A DNA stretch of 7,143 nt, from contig MFXA01000028.1 in NCBI GenBank assembly GCA_001787455.1, forward strand, positions 1 through 7,143. The letters run 5' to 3'. The number at the start of each line of letters is the position of its first letter. Positions within the stretch are counted from its first letter, which is position 1. The notes beneath the pieces are model-generated. The model was not told the DNA's origin and made no database searches. It saw nothing but the letters and a program-made list of their open reading frames with translations. A program made the position numbers and the translations under genes. Shown piece after piece: positions 1 through 5,752 of this stretch. Origin of the DNA: Candidatus Peregrinibacteria bacterium RIFCSPLOWO2_01_FULL_39_12 (lineage in GTDB: Bacteria; Patescibacteriota; Gracilibacteria; UBA1369; LOWO2-01-FULL-3).

Positions 1-672
1 AATGATGCACAAAATGTAATTGATAATTATAAAGCTCTTGAGAAAAAAGTAGCAGATTTAAATAGGAATTTAGGGCTTATTGATAAAGTAAAATTACAAT
101 GGTCCAAAGTTAGCCCTACAAAACGCAAAATAATCATTGGCGTTGTAATTGCTGTACTTGCCGGAGGAGGATATGGATTGAGCCGGCTGGCTTCTCGAGG
201 TGAAAGGGAGGAAGAAGAAGCTGAGGGAAAAGCACAGAGAGTAGAAGAAGAAGAAAAGAAAAAAGACCTCGACAATATTGGAGGTGATCGCAAGTATGCG
301 GAAGAAGCTGCTGAGGGATTAAGTAATTCGCAGAGTTATTTACCGGATGATTTGACTGGTAAAGGTTTTTATAAAGATTCTTCAGGAGCTCTTAAAAGAG
401 TTGGCAATGATGGTTCTTATCAAATACAATCAGATGGTACTGTTATCCATACATCTTCTGATGGTAAACATAAAATGTCTCTCCCTCCCAAAGGAGATAT
501 TGATAAGGATTGGAAGAATTTGACTATTGACGGTAATAAGTCTAAAGGTGTCGATGCTAAATCTTCCAAGCAGGTTGTTTCCCCTTCAACTGGAACTCAG
601 TCTGCTGAACAACCTTCTCCGCCTTCGAAAGGGACATCCCCAAGCGATATATCTAAAGAGGCCGCATGGTAA
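1..672 (+). CDS. Single-pass membrane protein of unknown function (5' end outside window)
   Basis: The frame is open from base 1 to the TAA at 670-672, giving 223 visible residues. An internal TTG at 178 is the first start-type codon but lies inside the membrane segment, so the true start is left of the window. Residues 1-43 are charged and helical with several Lys. Residues 44-60 are a hydrophobic stretch (IIIGVVIAVLAGGGYGL) preceded by TKRK, a typical membrane anchor whose positive-inside rule puts the N-terminal part in the cytoplasm. Residues 64-85 are a Glu/Lys-rich probable coiled coil. Residues 110-160 are Gly/Ser/Asp-rich with short recurring patterns (KDSSGALKRVGNDGSY, SDGTVIHTSSDGKHK). 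The last 45 residues are a Ser/Pro/Lys disordered tail. I recognise no domain. It lies 21 bp upstream of the next gene on the same strand, so co-transcription is likely. Anchored coiled coil plus disordered tail suggests a cell-envelope or scaffold role, which is inference only. Confidence 0.75.
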   Translation, partial: NDAQNVIDNYKALEKKVADLNRNLGLIDKVKLQWSKVSPTKRKIIIGVVIAVLAGGGYGLSRLASRGEREEEEAEGKAQRVEEEEKKKDLDNIGGDRKYAEEAAEGLSNSQSYLPDDLTGKGFYKDSSGALKRVGNDGSYQIQSDGTVIHTSSDGKHKMSLPPKGDIDKDWKNLTIDGNKSKGVDAKSSKQVVSPSTGTQSAEQPSPPSKGTSPSDISKEAAW

Positions 673-693
673 TCTTTATTTTAATTTAAACCC

Positions 694-1725
694 ATGACCG
701 AGGAATCCCCCAAACCAGAAACCCCGCCAAATCCGGCGCCAAAAGAGCAGGAAAAGGACGCGGCAAAAACTGAAAAAACAGCCGAAAAGCCCGGATTTTT
801 TGATAAACTTAAAACAGCTTGGGACAAGGCAACCGAAGACAAAGACAGACATTTTATTGAAAAGGTCGGCATTTTTTTCAGCACGTTTTTCAGTGATATG
901 AAAGAACTGAATGAAGATGAGAAAAAAGCTGTTGCGGAAGCCGAGGCAAGTGTAAAGAAGAGTCTTGATGAAACGTCAAAAGACGCGCAGAAAGCAGTTG
1001 AATTGGCGGATACCGTCGAGAAATCCGACAAAGAATTTTACCAGGAAGTTTTGGATATGGGAGTTGCCAGCTTGAAAAGCCTTGACGCTGATCGTCAAAA
1101 ATCCGCGCATCTTGGATTAAAAAAACTTGATACCGCCGTAAAAACCGGCAAAGCGTCTGAAAAGGAAATCTTTGAAATTGATGAGGCTTTTTCACTCGCG
1201 GGAGTTGGATTTATGACTTTCCAAAAACTCAAACAAAAATTTCCAAATAAAGATGATTTTAAAAAAGCTTTGGACCGTCTTTCCACGGTTTCCGACAGTT
1301 CTCAGTATCCTCTTAAAAAACTTTTAAGCAGGTCTGTTTTGGGCATTTTTAAAGTTGATATCGGGCTTACCGATGTTGACGATGTCTATAAATTTGTTTC
1401 CGATTTTGGCATTCCCGTAACTGAAATTTTGAGCGTCAAAGACACATTATCCGGCATAGGCGCAAAAGAAATGGACGATCTGCAAAGACAAAAAATTATA
1501 GATACAATGGGCAAGTTTTTCTTTCCAAGTACAGATATCGCAAATGTTGGCTACGTTGTGGATCTCATCCGTCAATTGAAATTAAACGGTACAGCTGAAA
1601 TTGATACTCAAACCCTGACAGATTTGATTTTCCATATTGATGATAAGGATCACAGCAGGCTTGTAGCTGTTTTAACAGGCGTAAAAGGTTCTGATGAGGA
1701 AAAACAACTGGCGGAAGCGGCTTAA
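694..1725 (+). CDS. Hypothetical helical protein, 343 aa
   Basis: ATG at 694 to TAA at 1723-1725. The start follows a T/A-rich spacer with no Shine-Dalgarno sequence but is the only sensible one, as it lies just after the upstream stop. Residues 1-33 are a Pro/Glu/Lys disordered leader (MTEESPKPETPPNPAPKE). Residues 34-70 form an amphipathic stretch rich in Phe (PGFFDKLKTAWDKA, VGIFFSTFFSDM). Residues 71-115 are Ala/Glu/Lys-rich, probably coiled coil. Residues 116-330 read as a run of helices separated by short turns. There is no signal peptide, no convincing membrane helix, and no catalytic or nucleotide-binding motif that I can name. Codon use is GC-richer than in the upstream gene. The neighbours on both sides are also unassigned, so context gives no function. 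The long frame, protein-like composition and compact spacing support a real gene. Confidence 0.85.
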   Translation: MTEESPKPETPPNPAPKEQEKDAAKTEKTAEKPGFFDKLKTAWDKATEDKDRHFIEKVGIFFSTFFSDMKELNEDEKKAVAEAEASVKKSLDETSKDAQKAVELADTVEKSDKEFYQEVLDMGVASLKSLDADRQKSAHLGLKKLDTAVKTGKASEKEIFEIDEAFSLAGVGFMTFQKLKQKFPNKDDFKKALDRLSTVSDSSQYPLKKLLSRSVLGIFKVDIGLTDVDDVYKFVSDFGIPVTEILSVKDTLSGIGAKEMDDLQRQKIIDTMGKFFFPSTDIANVGYVVDLIRQLKLNGTAEIDTQTLTDLIFHIDDKDHSRLVAVLTGVKGSDEEKQLAEAA

Positions 1726-1735
1726 AGTAGCAATC

Positions 1736-1981
1736 ATGACAAAAGAAGAATTAAAACGGGCTATAAAAAAACTTCTCGAAACTTCCAAAATTTCAGATCA
1801 TTTAAAAAGCAGGATCAATATTTTATTGGGTGTTATGGATGAAACAGCTTTAAATAACATCTATACTTCCCTATCGACTGAAAAAGATAAGGTGGATAAA
1901 ATAGCTGAAAAGAAAAAACGGGTTGAATTGAAATACCAAGTGATGGTCGAAAAACTCTCCGATATGAAATCAAAACAATAG
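1736..1981 (+). CDS. Small helical hypothetical protein, 81 aa
   Basis: ATG at 1736 to TAG at 1979-1981. An upstream in-frame ATG at 1694 would add 14 basic residues and overlap the preceding gene by 32 bp. I prefer 1736 because it follows the upstream stop by 10 bp and begins with a normal MTKEELKRAIKKLLE helix. No strong Shine-Dalgarno sequence is visible. The protein is nearly all charged amphipathic helix: residues 2-16, residues 20-45 (HLKSRINILLGVMDETALNNIYTSL in outline), and a Lys/Glu coiled-coil-like helix from 46 to the end. There is no membrane segment and no recognised domain. It could bind the protein encoded just upstream, since small helical proteins at the end of an operon often do, but nothing in the sequence proves it. 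It is the last gene of the left cluster; a strong new promoter begins 18 bp after its stop. Confidence 0.7.
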   Translation: MTKEELKRAIKKLLETSKISDHLKSRINILLGVMDETALNNIYTSLSTEKDKVDKIAEKKKRVELKYQVMVEKLSDMKSKQ

Positions 1982-1999
1982 GTCTGAACCGTCAAGCTA

Positions 2000-2027
2000 T
2001 TGACTTTTCGTCAAACCTTGTTATAAT
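2000..2027 (+). promoter_or_regulatory. Strong sigma70-type promoter for the structured RNA
   Basis: The -35 box is TTGACT (2000-2005), then a 16-nt spacer and a perfect -10 box TATAAT (2022-2027). That gives 5/6 and 6/6 matches to consensus. Transcription should begin around 2032-2036, right at the first strong RNA helix. There is no start codon with a plausible ORF downstream before the terminator at 2286, so the product appears to be an RNA. Confidence 0.8.
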
Positions 2028-2033
2028 TATCTC

Positions 2034-2316
2034 TTTGCTAAATTAAGTAATAGTTGAGATTTTTAGCAAGAGATTTTTCCTTCATCGTCCAAGAAACAGC
2101 TTGAGTAAAACGAAAAGGAGAGGTATAGTAAGTTTTGCTTTGTTGCTAGGAGGCTCGGGCAGCGAGGTAGCAAAGAGTTAAAACGGAGCCGCCAAAATTT
2201 GTTCGTTATGGGATTTATCCCGTTTCGATGATAGATTAGGGTATTAAAGGCTTTTCTAGGGCGTTTTTACTTCTAATTCTACACGAAACTCCCCTCCAAG
2301 TGAGGGGAGTTTTTTG
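2034..2316 (+). ncRNA. Candidate structured non-coding RNA, family unassigned
   Basis: About 280 nt bounded by a near-perfect promoter and an intrinsic terminator, with no credible ORF. Visible helices are: hairpin A, 2031-2042 with 2062-2072 (one bulge); hairpin B, GTTTT 2132-2136 with AAAAC 2180-2184, TTGCTA 2143-2148 with TAGCAA 2168-2173, and CTCG 2154-2157 with CGAG 2163-2166; a GGGA/TCCC hairpin at 2210-2221; and a longer-range TCATCG 2082-2087 with CGATGA 2226-2231 that would close a multibranch core. GGCTC 2152-2156 could also pair with GAGCC 2186-2190, giving a pseudoknot. I looked for the hallmarks of tmRNA (tRNA-like ends), RNase P RNA (GAGGAAAGTC), SRP RNA (GGAAG tetraloop region) and 6S RNA (long rod) and found none. 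It could be a free small RNA or a terminated regulatory leader; a tRNA, not an mRNA, follows. Exact ends are estimated from promoter and terminator. Confidence 0.6.
2286..2315 (+). terminator. Intrinsic terminator of the structured RNA
   Basis: An 11-bp perfect stem, AAACTCCCCTC (2286-2296) with GAGGGGAGTTT (2302-2312), has a 5-nt loop CAAGT and a run of six T at 2310-2315. This is a classic rho-independent terminator in the + direction. The A-rich 5' side means it could partly work in the reverse direction too, but no - strand gene ends here. Confidence 0.9.
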
Positions 2317-2322
2317 ATGTAC

Positions 2323-2350
2323 TTGAGTTTTTACTTCTTCCTGTTAAGAT
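2323..2350 (+). promoter_or_regulatory. Probable promoter of tRNA-His
   Basis: TTGAGT (2323-2328), a 16-nt spacer and TAAGAT (2345-2350) match the -35 and -10 consensus at 4/6 each. It lies after the preceding terminator and about 35-40 nt before the tRNA, leaving a short 5' leader for RNase P to remove. Some promoter is needed here because the upstream terminator is strong, but the exact boxes are a best guess. Confidence 0.45.
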
Positions 2351-2392
2351 TATTCCGCAATTTGCCTTATGGCGTTTTGCAAAAAAAACCGT

Positions 2393-2470
2393 GGTGAGCT
2401 TAGCTCAGTTGGTTAGAGCATCGGGTTGTGGTCCCGAGGGTCATGGGTTCGAGTCCCATAGCTCACCCCA
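2393..2470 (+). tRNA. tRNA-His (anticodon GTG)
   Basis: A complete cloverleaf can be folded by eye. The acceptor stem is GTGAGCT (2394-2400) with AGCTCAC (2460-2466), the D stem is GCTC/GAGC, the anticodon stem is TCGGG/CCCGA with loop TTGTGGT (anticodon GTG), there is a 5-nt variable loop, and the T arm is ATGGG-TTCGAGT-CCCAT. The extra G at 2393 facing discriminator C at 2467 is the G-1:C73 identity element specific to histidine tRNAs, recognised by histidyl-tRNA synthetase. The 3' CCA (2468-2470) is encoded. It delivers histidine to CAC/CAU codons on the ribosome. It is a single gene with its own terminator just downstream. Confidence 0.97.
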
Positions 2471-2478
2471 GTAGATTC

Positions 2479-2499
2479 CGGCTTACAGAAGCCGTTTTT
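2479..2499 (+). terminator. Intrinsic terminator after tRNA-His
   Basis: The stem CGGCTT (2479-2484) with AAGCCG (2489-2494) has loop ACAG and is followed by TTTTT (2495-2499). It starts 9 nt after the tRNA CCA end, so it should define the 3' end of the precursor. On the opposite strand no T-run follows the stem, so it would not terminate the converging phosphatase gene. Confidence 0.85.
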
Positions 2500-2529
2500 G
2501 GTAGCACTAATCTTGAATCCTTGAGTTTC

Positions 2530-4200
2530 TTACCCAGTAGTTTTTTTATGTGGGGTCGGGTGGATATTTTCTAAGATCTTTTTAACTGTTTTTGGTCCAC
2601 CACCAACAACAAATCTTTTTTCGTTTGGATTTTGTAATAGTATATCAGCCATATCAGTAAATTCCTTCCATTCACCGCTTTCTTCATCCAACACAAAAAC
2701 TTGCCCACCTGCTTTCCCGACTAGAGATACTCCTCCAGCGTAATCGAACAATTTTGCGTCACTTAGAACGAAACCTCCCAATTTCCCACAAGCGGTGTAT
2801 GCAATAATAGATGTTGCCCCTCCGAAAGTTCTTGGTTGATTTAAAATTTTGGAAATTTCTTGTCCATATCTGGCTTTGCTACGAGCATTTGAGTCAAAGC
2901 CGAATGGGATTTTATCATCCTCACAATCAAAAATGTCATCTCTGATTGAAACTTCTTCTGGTCTCCAATCTCCATGACGATTAAATCTGTTAACAAAAGT
3001 GTTTTTGTCATCATCGAAAACTACCATGTCTAATTTTGGGAAATAGATTATCCCACCGATAGGTTTGCCATCACATGTCAAAGAGATTGTAGTAGAAAAT
3101 ATTGGTAATCCATTAGAGTAATTCGAGGTACCGTCAATCGGGTCAACGACAAAATTATATCTACTTTTAGTTGATTGTGTTTCGGTTTCTTCACCAACAA
3201 AACCAAAATCAGGGAATTCTCCAAGTAATAATGCTTTTAATTCTTCTTCAATCCTTACATCCGCTGGAGTTTGTTCACTTTGATCTTCCTTGAAGGATAC
3301 CGTTCCTACAGAGGCACCCAAAATGTTTTTTCTACTAATTTCACAAATGGAAGGCGTTAATGCCTGAAATCTTTTTAATACCTCTGGATCATAGTCGGTA
3401 GGTTTTTCGTCAGATTGTAAAATTGGTATATTCGATGGTTCACTAACAAATTCTTGTTTTTTATCTGCACTAAAAGTTATGTTCTTTGTCAATAGAGATA
3501 AGTTTTCCCTACTTGCCGCTATAATAGGAAATGAATGTTTATGATCAAATTTAGACGGATCAATATCCTCATATCTTTTCCATTGTTCTTCATCCCATAT
3601 CAACATATCCCCTCCAGCACCTCTGATAATCGGTAATGCTGCCGCAAAATCCCAAATATAACAATTGGCTCCGATTGAAAAACCGTAGCCACCGCTTGCA
3701 AAGTTAGCTAATTTGTGGACAGCGGAACCGACTGTGCGTGGCTTTCCTTTCATTGATTTAAACTCATCCGTAGTTACTAAATTATTGGCTTCCCACGGGC
3801 TGTCTGCGTATGGTTTTTTTGAGCCCAATTTCCCTTCATAAACTCTGATTTGATCACCGTTTAAGTGTGATCCGTTATAGATGTCTCCTTTAAAGGTGTC
3901 TCTTTGTGCAGGAATGTTGATTACACCTGCTATTGGCAACCCTTTGTATCTAAGCCCGATGGAAACTCCAAAAATATCTATTCCATTACCAAAATTAATA
4001 GTGCCGTCTAAAGGATCTATTACCCATTCGAAATCGGAATTTGTTGCTGTTTCACCACTTTCTTCTCCTAAAAATGAAAAATCTGGGAAAGCTTTCTTTA
4101 ATTCACCTATAATAAATGCCTCTGTCTCCCTATCCGCTACGGTAACATGACTTTTATCTTCCTTGAATTCAAAATTTACATTACAGAAATGTTTGCTTAG
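2530..4200 (-). pseudogene. 3' fragment of the tandem IMPase gene (rest of domain 1 and all of domain 2)
   Basis: The frame is open from the IS edge at 4200 to the stop at 2530, 556 codons, but has no ATG, GTG or TTG before the TTG at 3939. An annotation starting at 3939 (469 aa) would lose the domain 1 GEESG and DPLDGT motifs, which are encoded at about 3997-4060. That start falls mid-strand in the fold (GLPIAGVINIP), so it is not a natural N-terminus. Domain 2, from about 3390 down to 2570, is complete by motif content (KEDQSEQTPAD, GEE, DPIDGTSNY, GGATSIIAY, FDYAGG). It could in principle still be made from an internal start, but no Shine-Dalgarno sequence or promoter for that is evident. 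The sequence looks AT-richer than the flavoprotein gene to the right. Confidence 0.85.
4197..4200. repeat. Target site duplication TTAG, left copy
   Basis: TTAG abuts the left inverted repeat and is matched by TTAG at 5370-5373 beyond the right end. The match to the IS5 target pattern YTAR and the frame restoration on removing one copy confirm the element borders. Confidence 0.9.
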
Positions 4201-4248
4201 GGAAGCTCTGAAAAACTGACTCTATTAGGCGTGGTGATTTTTGGATAA
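4201..4248. repeat. Left terminal inverted repeat of the IS, two blocks
   Basis: The outer 16-bp and inner 15-bp blocks are both identical to the right end in inverted orientation, separated by 17 nt of unconserved sequence. The outer block is presumably the cleavage end and the inner block an additional transposase binding site; that division of labour is inference. Confidence 0.9.
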
Positions 4249-4281
4249 AATGGTGGTAGATATTTTCTAACCCTCATTTTG

Positions 4282-5226
4282 ATGATACAGAACAGTTTTC
4301 TTGCATTGGCGCAAAAGAAGCCATTACGTTGCGAGCGGTTTTTGGAAGAGATGGGCAAAATTATTCCATGGGGAAGATTTTGCGATGAAATACAGCCGTT
4401 TTACCAGGAGAAGGAAACCGGAAGAAAACGGATGGAGCTTATGACGATGCTGAAAATATACTTCCTTCAACAATGGTATGCGCTGTCCGATCCTGCGGCG
4501 GAAGAAGCAATCTATGACAGAAATTCATTTCAAAAGTTTTTGGGAATTGATCTGCTTGCGCATTGTGTGCCTGATGAAACAACGATTCTCAATTTTCGAC
4601 ATTTGCTTGAAGAGCATAAATTGCAAAAACATTTTTTTGGGGCGGTAAATGACATGCTTACGGGAAAAGGATTGCTCATGAAGGAAGGAACAATCGTTGA
4701 CGCGACCATTATAGCCGCTCCATCGAGCACAAAAAACAAAGAACACACAAGAGATCCTGAGATGAGTCAGACAAAAAAAGGAAATGAATGGTACTTTGGA
4801 ATGAAAGCGCATGTTGGGAGCGATGCGAGAAGCGGGATCGTGCATCATCTGGAAACGACTGCCGCAAAGACGAACGATCGGAAACCAATGAAAAAACTTC
4901 TGCATGGTGAAGAGTTGGCTATTTTCGGAGACAAAGGATATTACAAACAGGAAGACAAACGTACCGCAAGAGCTGAAGGAGTACTATGGGCAGTTTCAGA
5001 TCGCGGAAGTTTTCGACATCCGCTTTCTTCTTCGCAAAGGAAACGAAACAGGAAATTTTCGAGTGTACGATCGAAAGTGGAACATCCGTTTCGTGTGATC
5101 AAATGCCAATGGGGATTTGCAAAAGTGAGATACAAAGGACTTTTCAAAAACACTATGCAATTATTTATGTTATTTTCGCTCGCAAACCTTTTCAGAGTAC
5201 GGAAAAGGCTTCTGGCTATGGCATAA
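4282..5226 (+). CDS. IS5-family DDE transposase, 314 aa
   Basis: ATG at 4282 to TAA at 5224-5226. A TTG one codon earlier is possible, but ATG is the natural choice. No Shine-Dalgarno sequence is visible. It catalyses cut-and-paste or copy transposition of the surrounding IS by binding the terminal repeats. Residues 1-110 form the helical N-terminal DNA-binding region typical of IS5 transposases (LMTMLKIYFLQQWYALSD, then DPAAEEAIYDRNSFQKFLGI). The catalytic RNase H-like core has D140 (TIVDATII), D217 (IFGDKGY) and E267 (RSKVEHPFRVIK), so the DDE triad is complete with normal spacing (77 and 50 residues). The KKGNEWYFGMKAHVGSD segment between them is characteristic of the group. Length matches full-size family members and there is no frameshift, so it is probably active. 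It is the only gene in the element and faces opposite to the interrupted host gene. Confidence 0.96.
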   Translation: MIQNSFLALAQKKPLRCERFLEEMGKIIPWGRFCDEIQPFYQEKETGRKRMELMTMLKIYFLQQWYALSDPAAEEAIYDRNSFQKFLGIDLLAHCVPDETTILNFRHLLEEHKLQKHFFGAVNDMLTGKGLLMKEGTIVDATIIAAPSSTKNKEHTRDPEMSQTKKGNEWYFGMKAHVGSDARSGIVHHLETTAAKTNDRKPMKKLLHGEELAIFGDKGYYKQEDKRTARAEGVLWAVSDRGSFRHPLSSSQRKRNRKFSSVRSKVEHPFRVIKCQWGFAKVRYKGLFKNTMQLFMLFSLANLFRVRKRLLAMA

Positions 5227-5318
5227 CAAGGGGGAATTGTGTCCGAAAAGCAAAAAGCCCCTAAAAACACAAAAAAGAACTCATTACAAGCTCCAAACAA
5301 TGCGCAAATTCCCAAAAA

Positions 5319-5369
5319 TTATCCAAAAATCACTGTGCTAACTCTAATGCGCCGTTTTTCAGAGCTTCC
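5319..5369. repeat. Right terminal inverted repeat of the IS, two blocks
   Basis: The inner block is at 5319-5333 and the outer block at 5354-5369, with a 20-nt spacer. The spacer holds ACTCTA at 5341-5346, which also occurs in the left spacer at 4219-4224 in the same, not inverted, orientation. Confidence 0.9.
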
Positions 5370-5580
5370 TTAGTAATCGTTCCCCTGCTTGTTGAGCGAC
5401 TTCTTCTGCTTTTTTGAGAGCTCTTTCGGCTGTTTCCCTTATCGCCTGCAATTCTACTTGCATAGCAACTTCATTGCCGACAGCAACTAGCTCTGCGTCA
5501 GCATGTAAATCCGCTGAAACTTCTGGCTTGTCTCCAGATCCTTGATTCAAAACGTCTATTGGTTCTTTTGTGATTCCCAT
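5359..5580 (-). pseudogene. 5' fragment of the tandem IMPase gene, running 3 codons into the IS
   Basis: ATG at 5580 opens a 73-residue frame. Residues 1-70 are native (through GERLL); the last three, RKL, and the TGA stop come from the IS terminal repeat. Residues 1-43 form an acidic, Gly/Asp/Val-rich extension (MGITKEPIDVLNQGSGDK at the start) not typical of IMPases. Residues 44-70 are the first helix of the fold (AERALKKAEEVAQQAGERLL), ending in the AGE-LL pattern usual before the catalytic region. No Shine-Dalgarno sequence precedes the ATG. The product would have no catalytic residues, so it is best treated as debris of the interrupted gene. Confidence 0.8.
5370..5373. repeat. Target site duplication TTAG, right copy
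   Basis: This is the right-hand copy of the 4-bp duplication that flanks the IS. On the - strand it reads CTAA and supplies codon 70 (CTA) and the first base of the next codon of the interrupted phosphatase gene. Confidence 0.9.
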
Positions 5581-5604
5581 ATTTGATAGTTATGAATGGC
5601 TCTA

Positions 5605-5633
5605 TTCGTACAACCAATCGGGGTTTTAGTCAA
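5605..5633 (-). promoter_or_regulatory. Possible promoter of the tandem IMPase gene
   Basis: On the - strand, TTGACT (5633-5628) is followed by a 17-nt spacer and TACGAA (5610-5605). The -35 box is good and the -10 box weak (3/6). Transcription would begin near 5598, only about 17 nt before the ATG at 5580, giving a very short leader without a Shine-Dalgarno sequence. Position and orientation are right, but the weak -10 keeps confidence low. Confidence 0.35.
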
Positions 5634-5752
5634 GATCTCGTTGGTACGTGTCAGCTCATGTTTTAGAATTGAACAGTCACATCTCCGTAATTTAACTGTA
5701 CTAGAATTGTTCGAACGTCGTTTAAGAGTGTCACCCCGGAATTGGCGTTTTT

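Larger units (their letters stand above)
4201..5369 (+). mobile_element. Complete IS5-family insertion sequence, 1169 bp
   Basis: Both ends are visible. The outer inverted repeat GGAAGCTCTGAAAAAC is at 4201-4216 and, inverted, at 5354-5369, with 16/16 identity. A second block GTGATTTTTGGATAA is at 4234-4248 and, inverted, at 5319-5333, with 15/15 identity. The spacers between blocks are 17 and 20 nt. A 4-bp direct repeat TTAG flanks the element at 4197-4200 and 5370-5373, fitting the YTAR-type target of the IS5 subgroup. One intact DDE transposase gene fills the interior. Size, single ORF, repeat structure and target fit IS5. It lies inside a phosphatase gene on the opposite strand. Intact ends, intact transposase and an undecayed target duplication point to a recent insertion. 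Confidence 0.95.
2530..5580 (-). pseudogene. Tandem inositol-monophosphatase-like protein gene, interrupted by an IS5-family element
   Basis: The gene begins with ATG at 5580 and ends with TAA at 2532-2530 on the - strand, with the IS at 4201-5369 inside it. Removing the IS and one TTAG copy joins codon 70 (CTA) to AGC in frame and gives 626 codons (625 residues). The junction then reads GERLL-SKHF, running straight into KEDKSHVTVAD, as expected for the IMPase family (Mg-dependent phosphatases of sugar phosphates, inositol phosphates or 3'(2'),5'-bisphosphate nucleotides). Residues 1-43 are an acidic extension, 44-310 IMPase domain 1, 345-610 domain 2. Domain 1 ligands are GEE (E115), DPLDGT (D131, D134) and WDFAA (D253). 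Domain 2 ligands are GEE (E406), DPIDGT (D422, D425) and FDYAGG (D555). The substrate cannot be told from motifs. As it stands the IS separates promoter and start from the rest, so the gene is presumably null. Confidence 0.9.

Noticed and set aside
681..1195. - strand ORFs opposite the 343-aa gene
   Set aside because: Their Ser/Phe-rich composition mirrors Lys/Glu-rich coding on the + strand; no independent start signals.
2113..2123. AAAGGAGAGG looking like a ribosome binding site inside the RNA gene
   Set aside because: No ATG, GTG or TTG follows at a useful distance with more than a handful of codons, so it does not mark a leader peptide.
2145..2173. GCTAGG...GAGGTAGC segment recalling the Alu domain of long bacterial SRP RNA
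   Set aside because: The required SRP domain IV hallmark (GGAAG tetraloop region) is absent, and the segment folds better as the local hairpin described.
2393..2530. tRNA-His as an integration site for a mobile island
   Set aside because: No repeat of the tRNA 3' end elsewhere in the window and no integrase gene; the only mobile element is the IS5-type insertion, which sits in a coding gene.
3881..4150. 89-codon + strand ORF opposite the phosphatase 3' fragment
   Set aside because: It is antisense to the conserved IMPase domain 1 coding sequence (GEESG, DPLDGT) and has no recognisable features of its own.
4525..4905. Long - strand ORFs inside the IS (also 4941-5315)
   Set aside because: They are shadows of the transposase frame, which carries the complete DDE triad; their Cys/Phe-rich, low-order composition is typical of antisense readings.
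5655..5690. GTTCAATTC on the - strand resembling a tRNA T-arm
   Set aside because: No flanking 5-bp T stem and no acceptor or anticodon arm can be formed around it.
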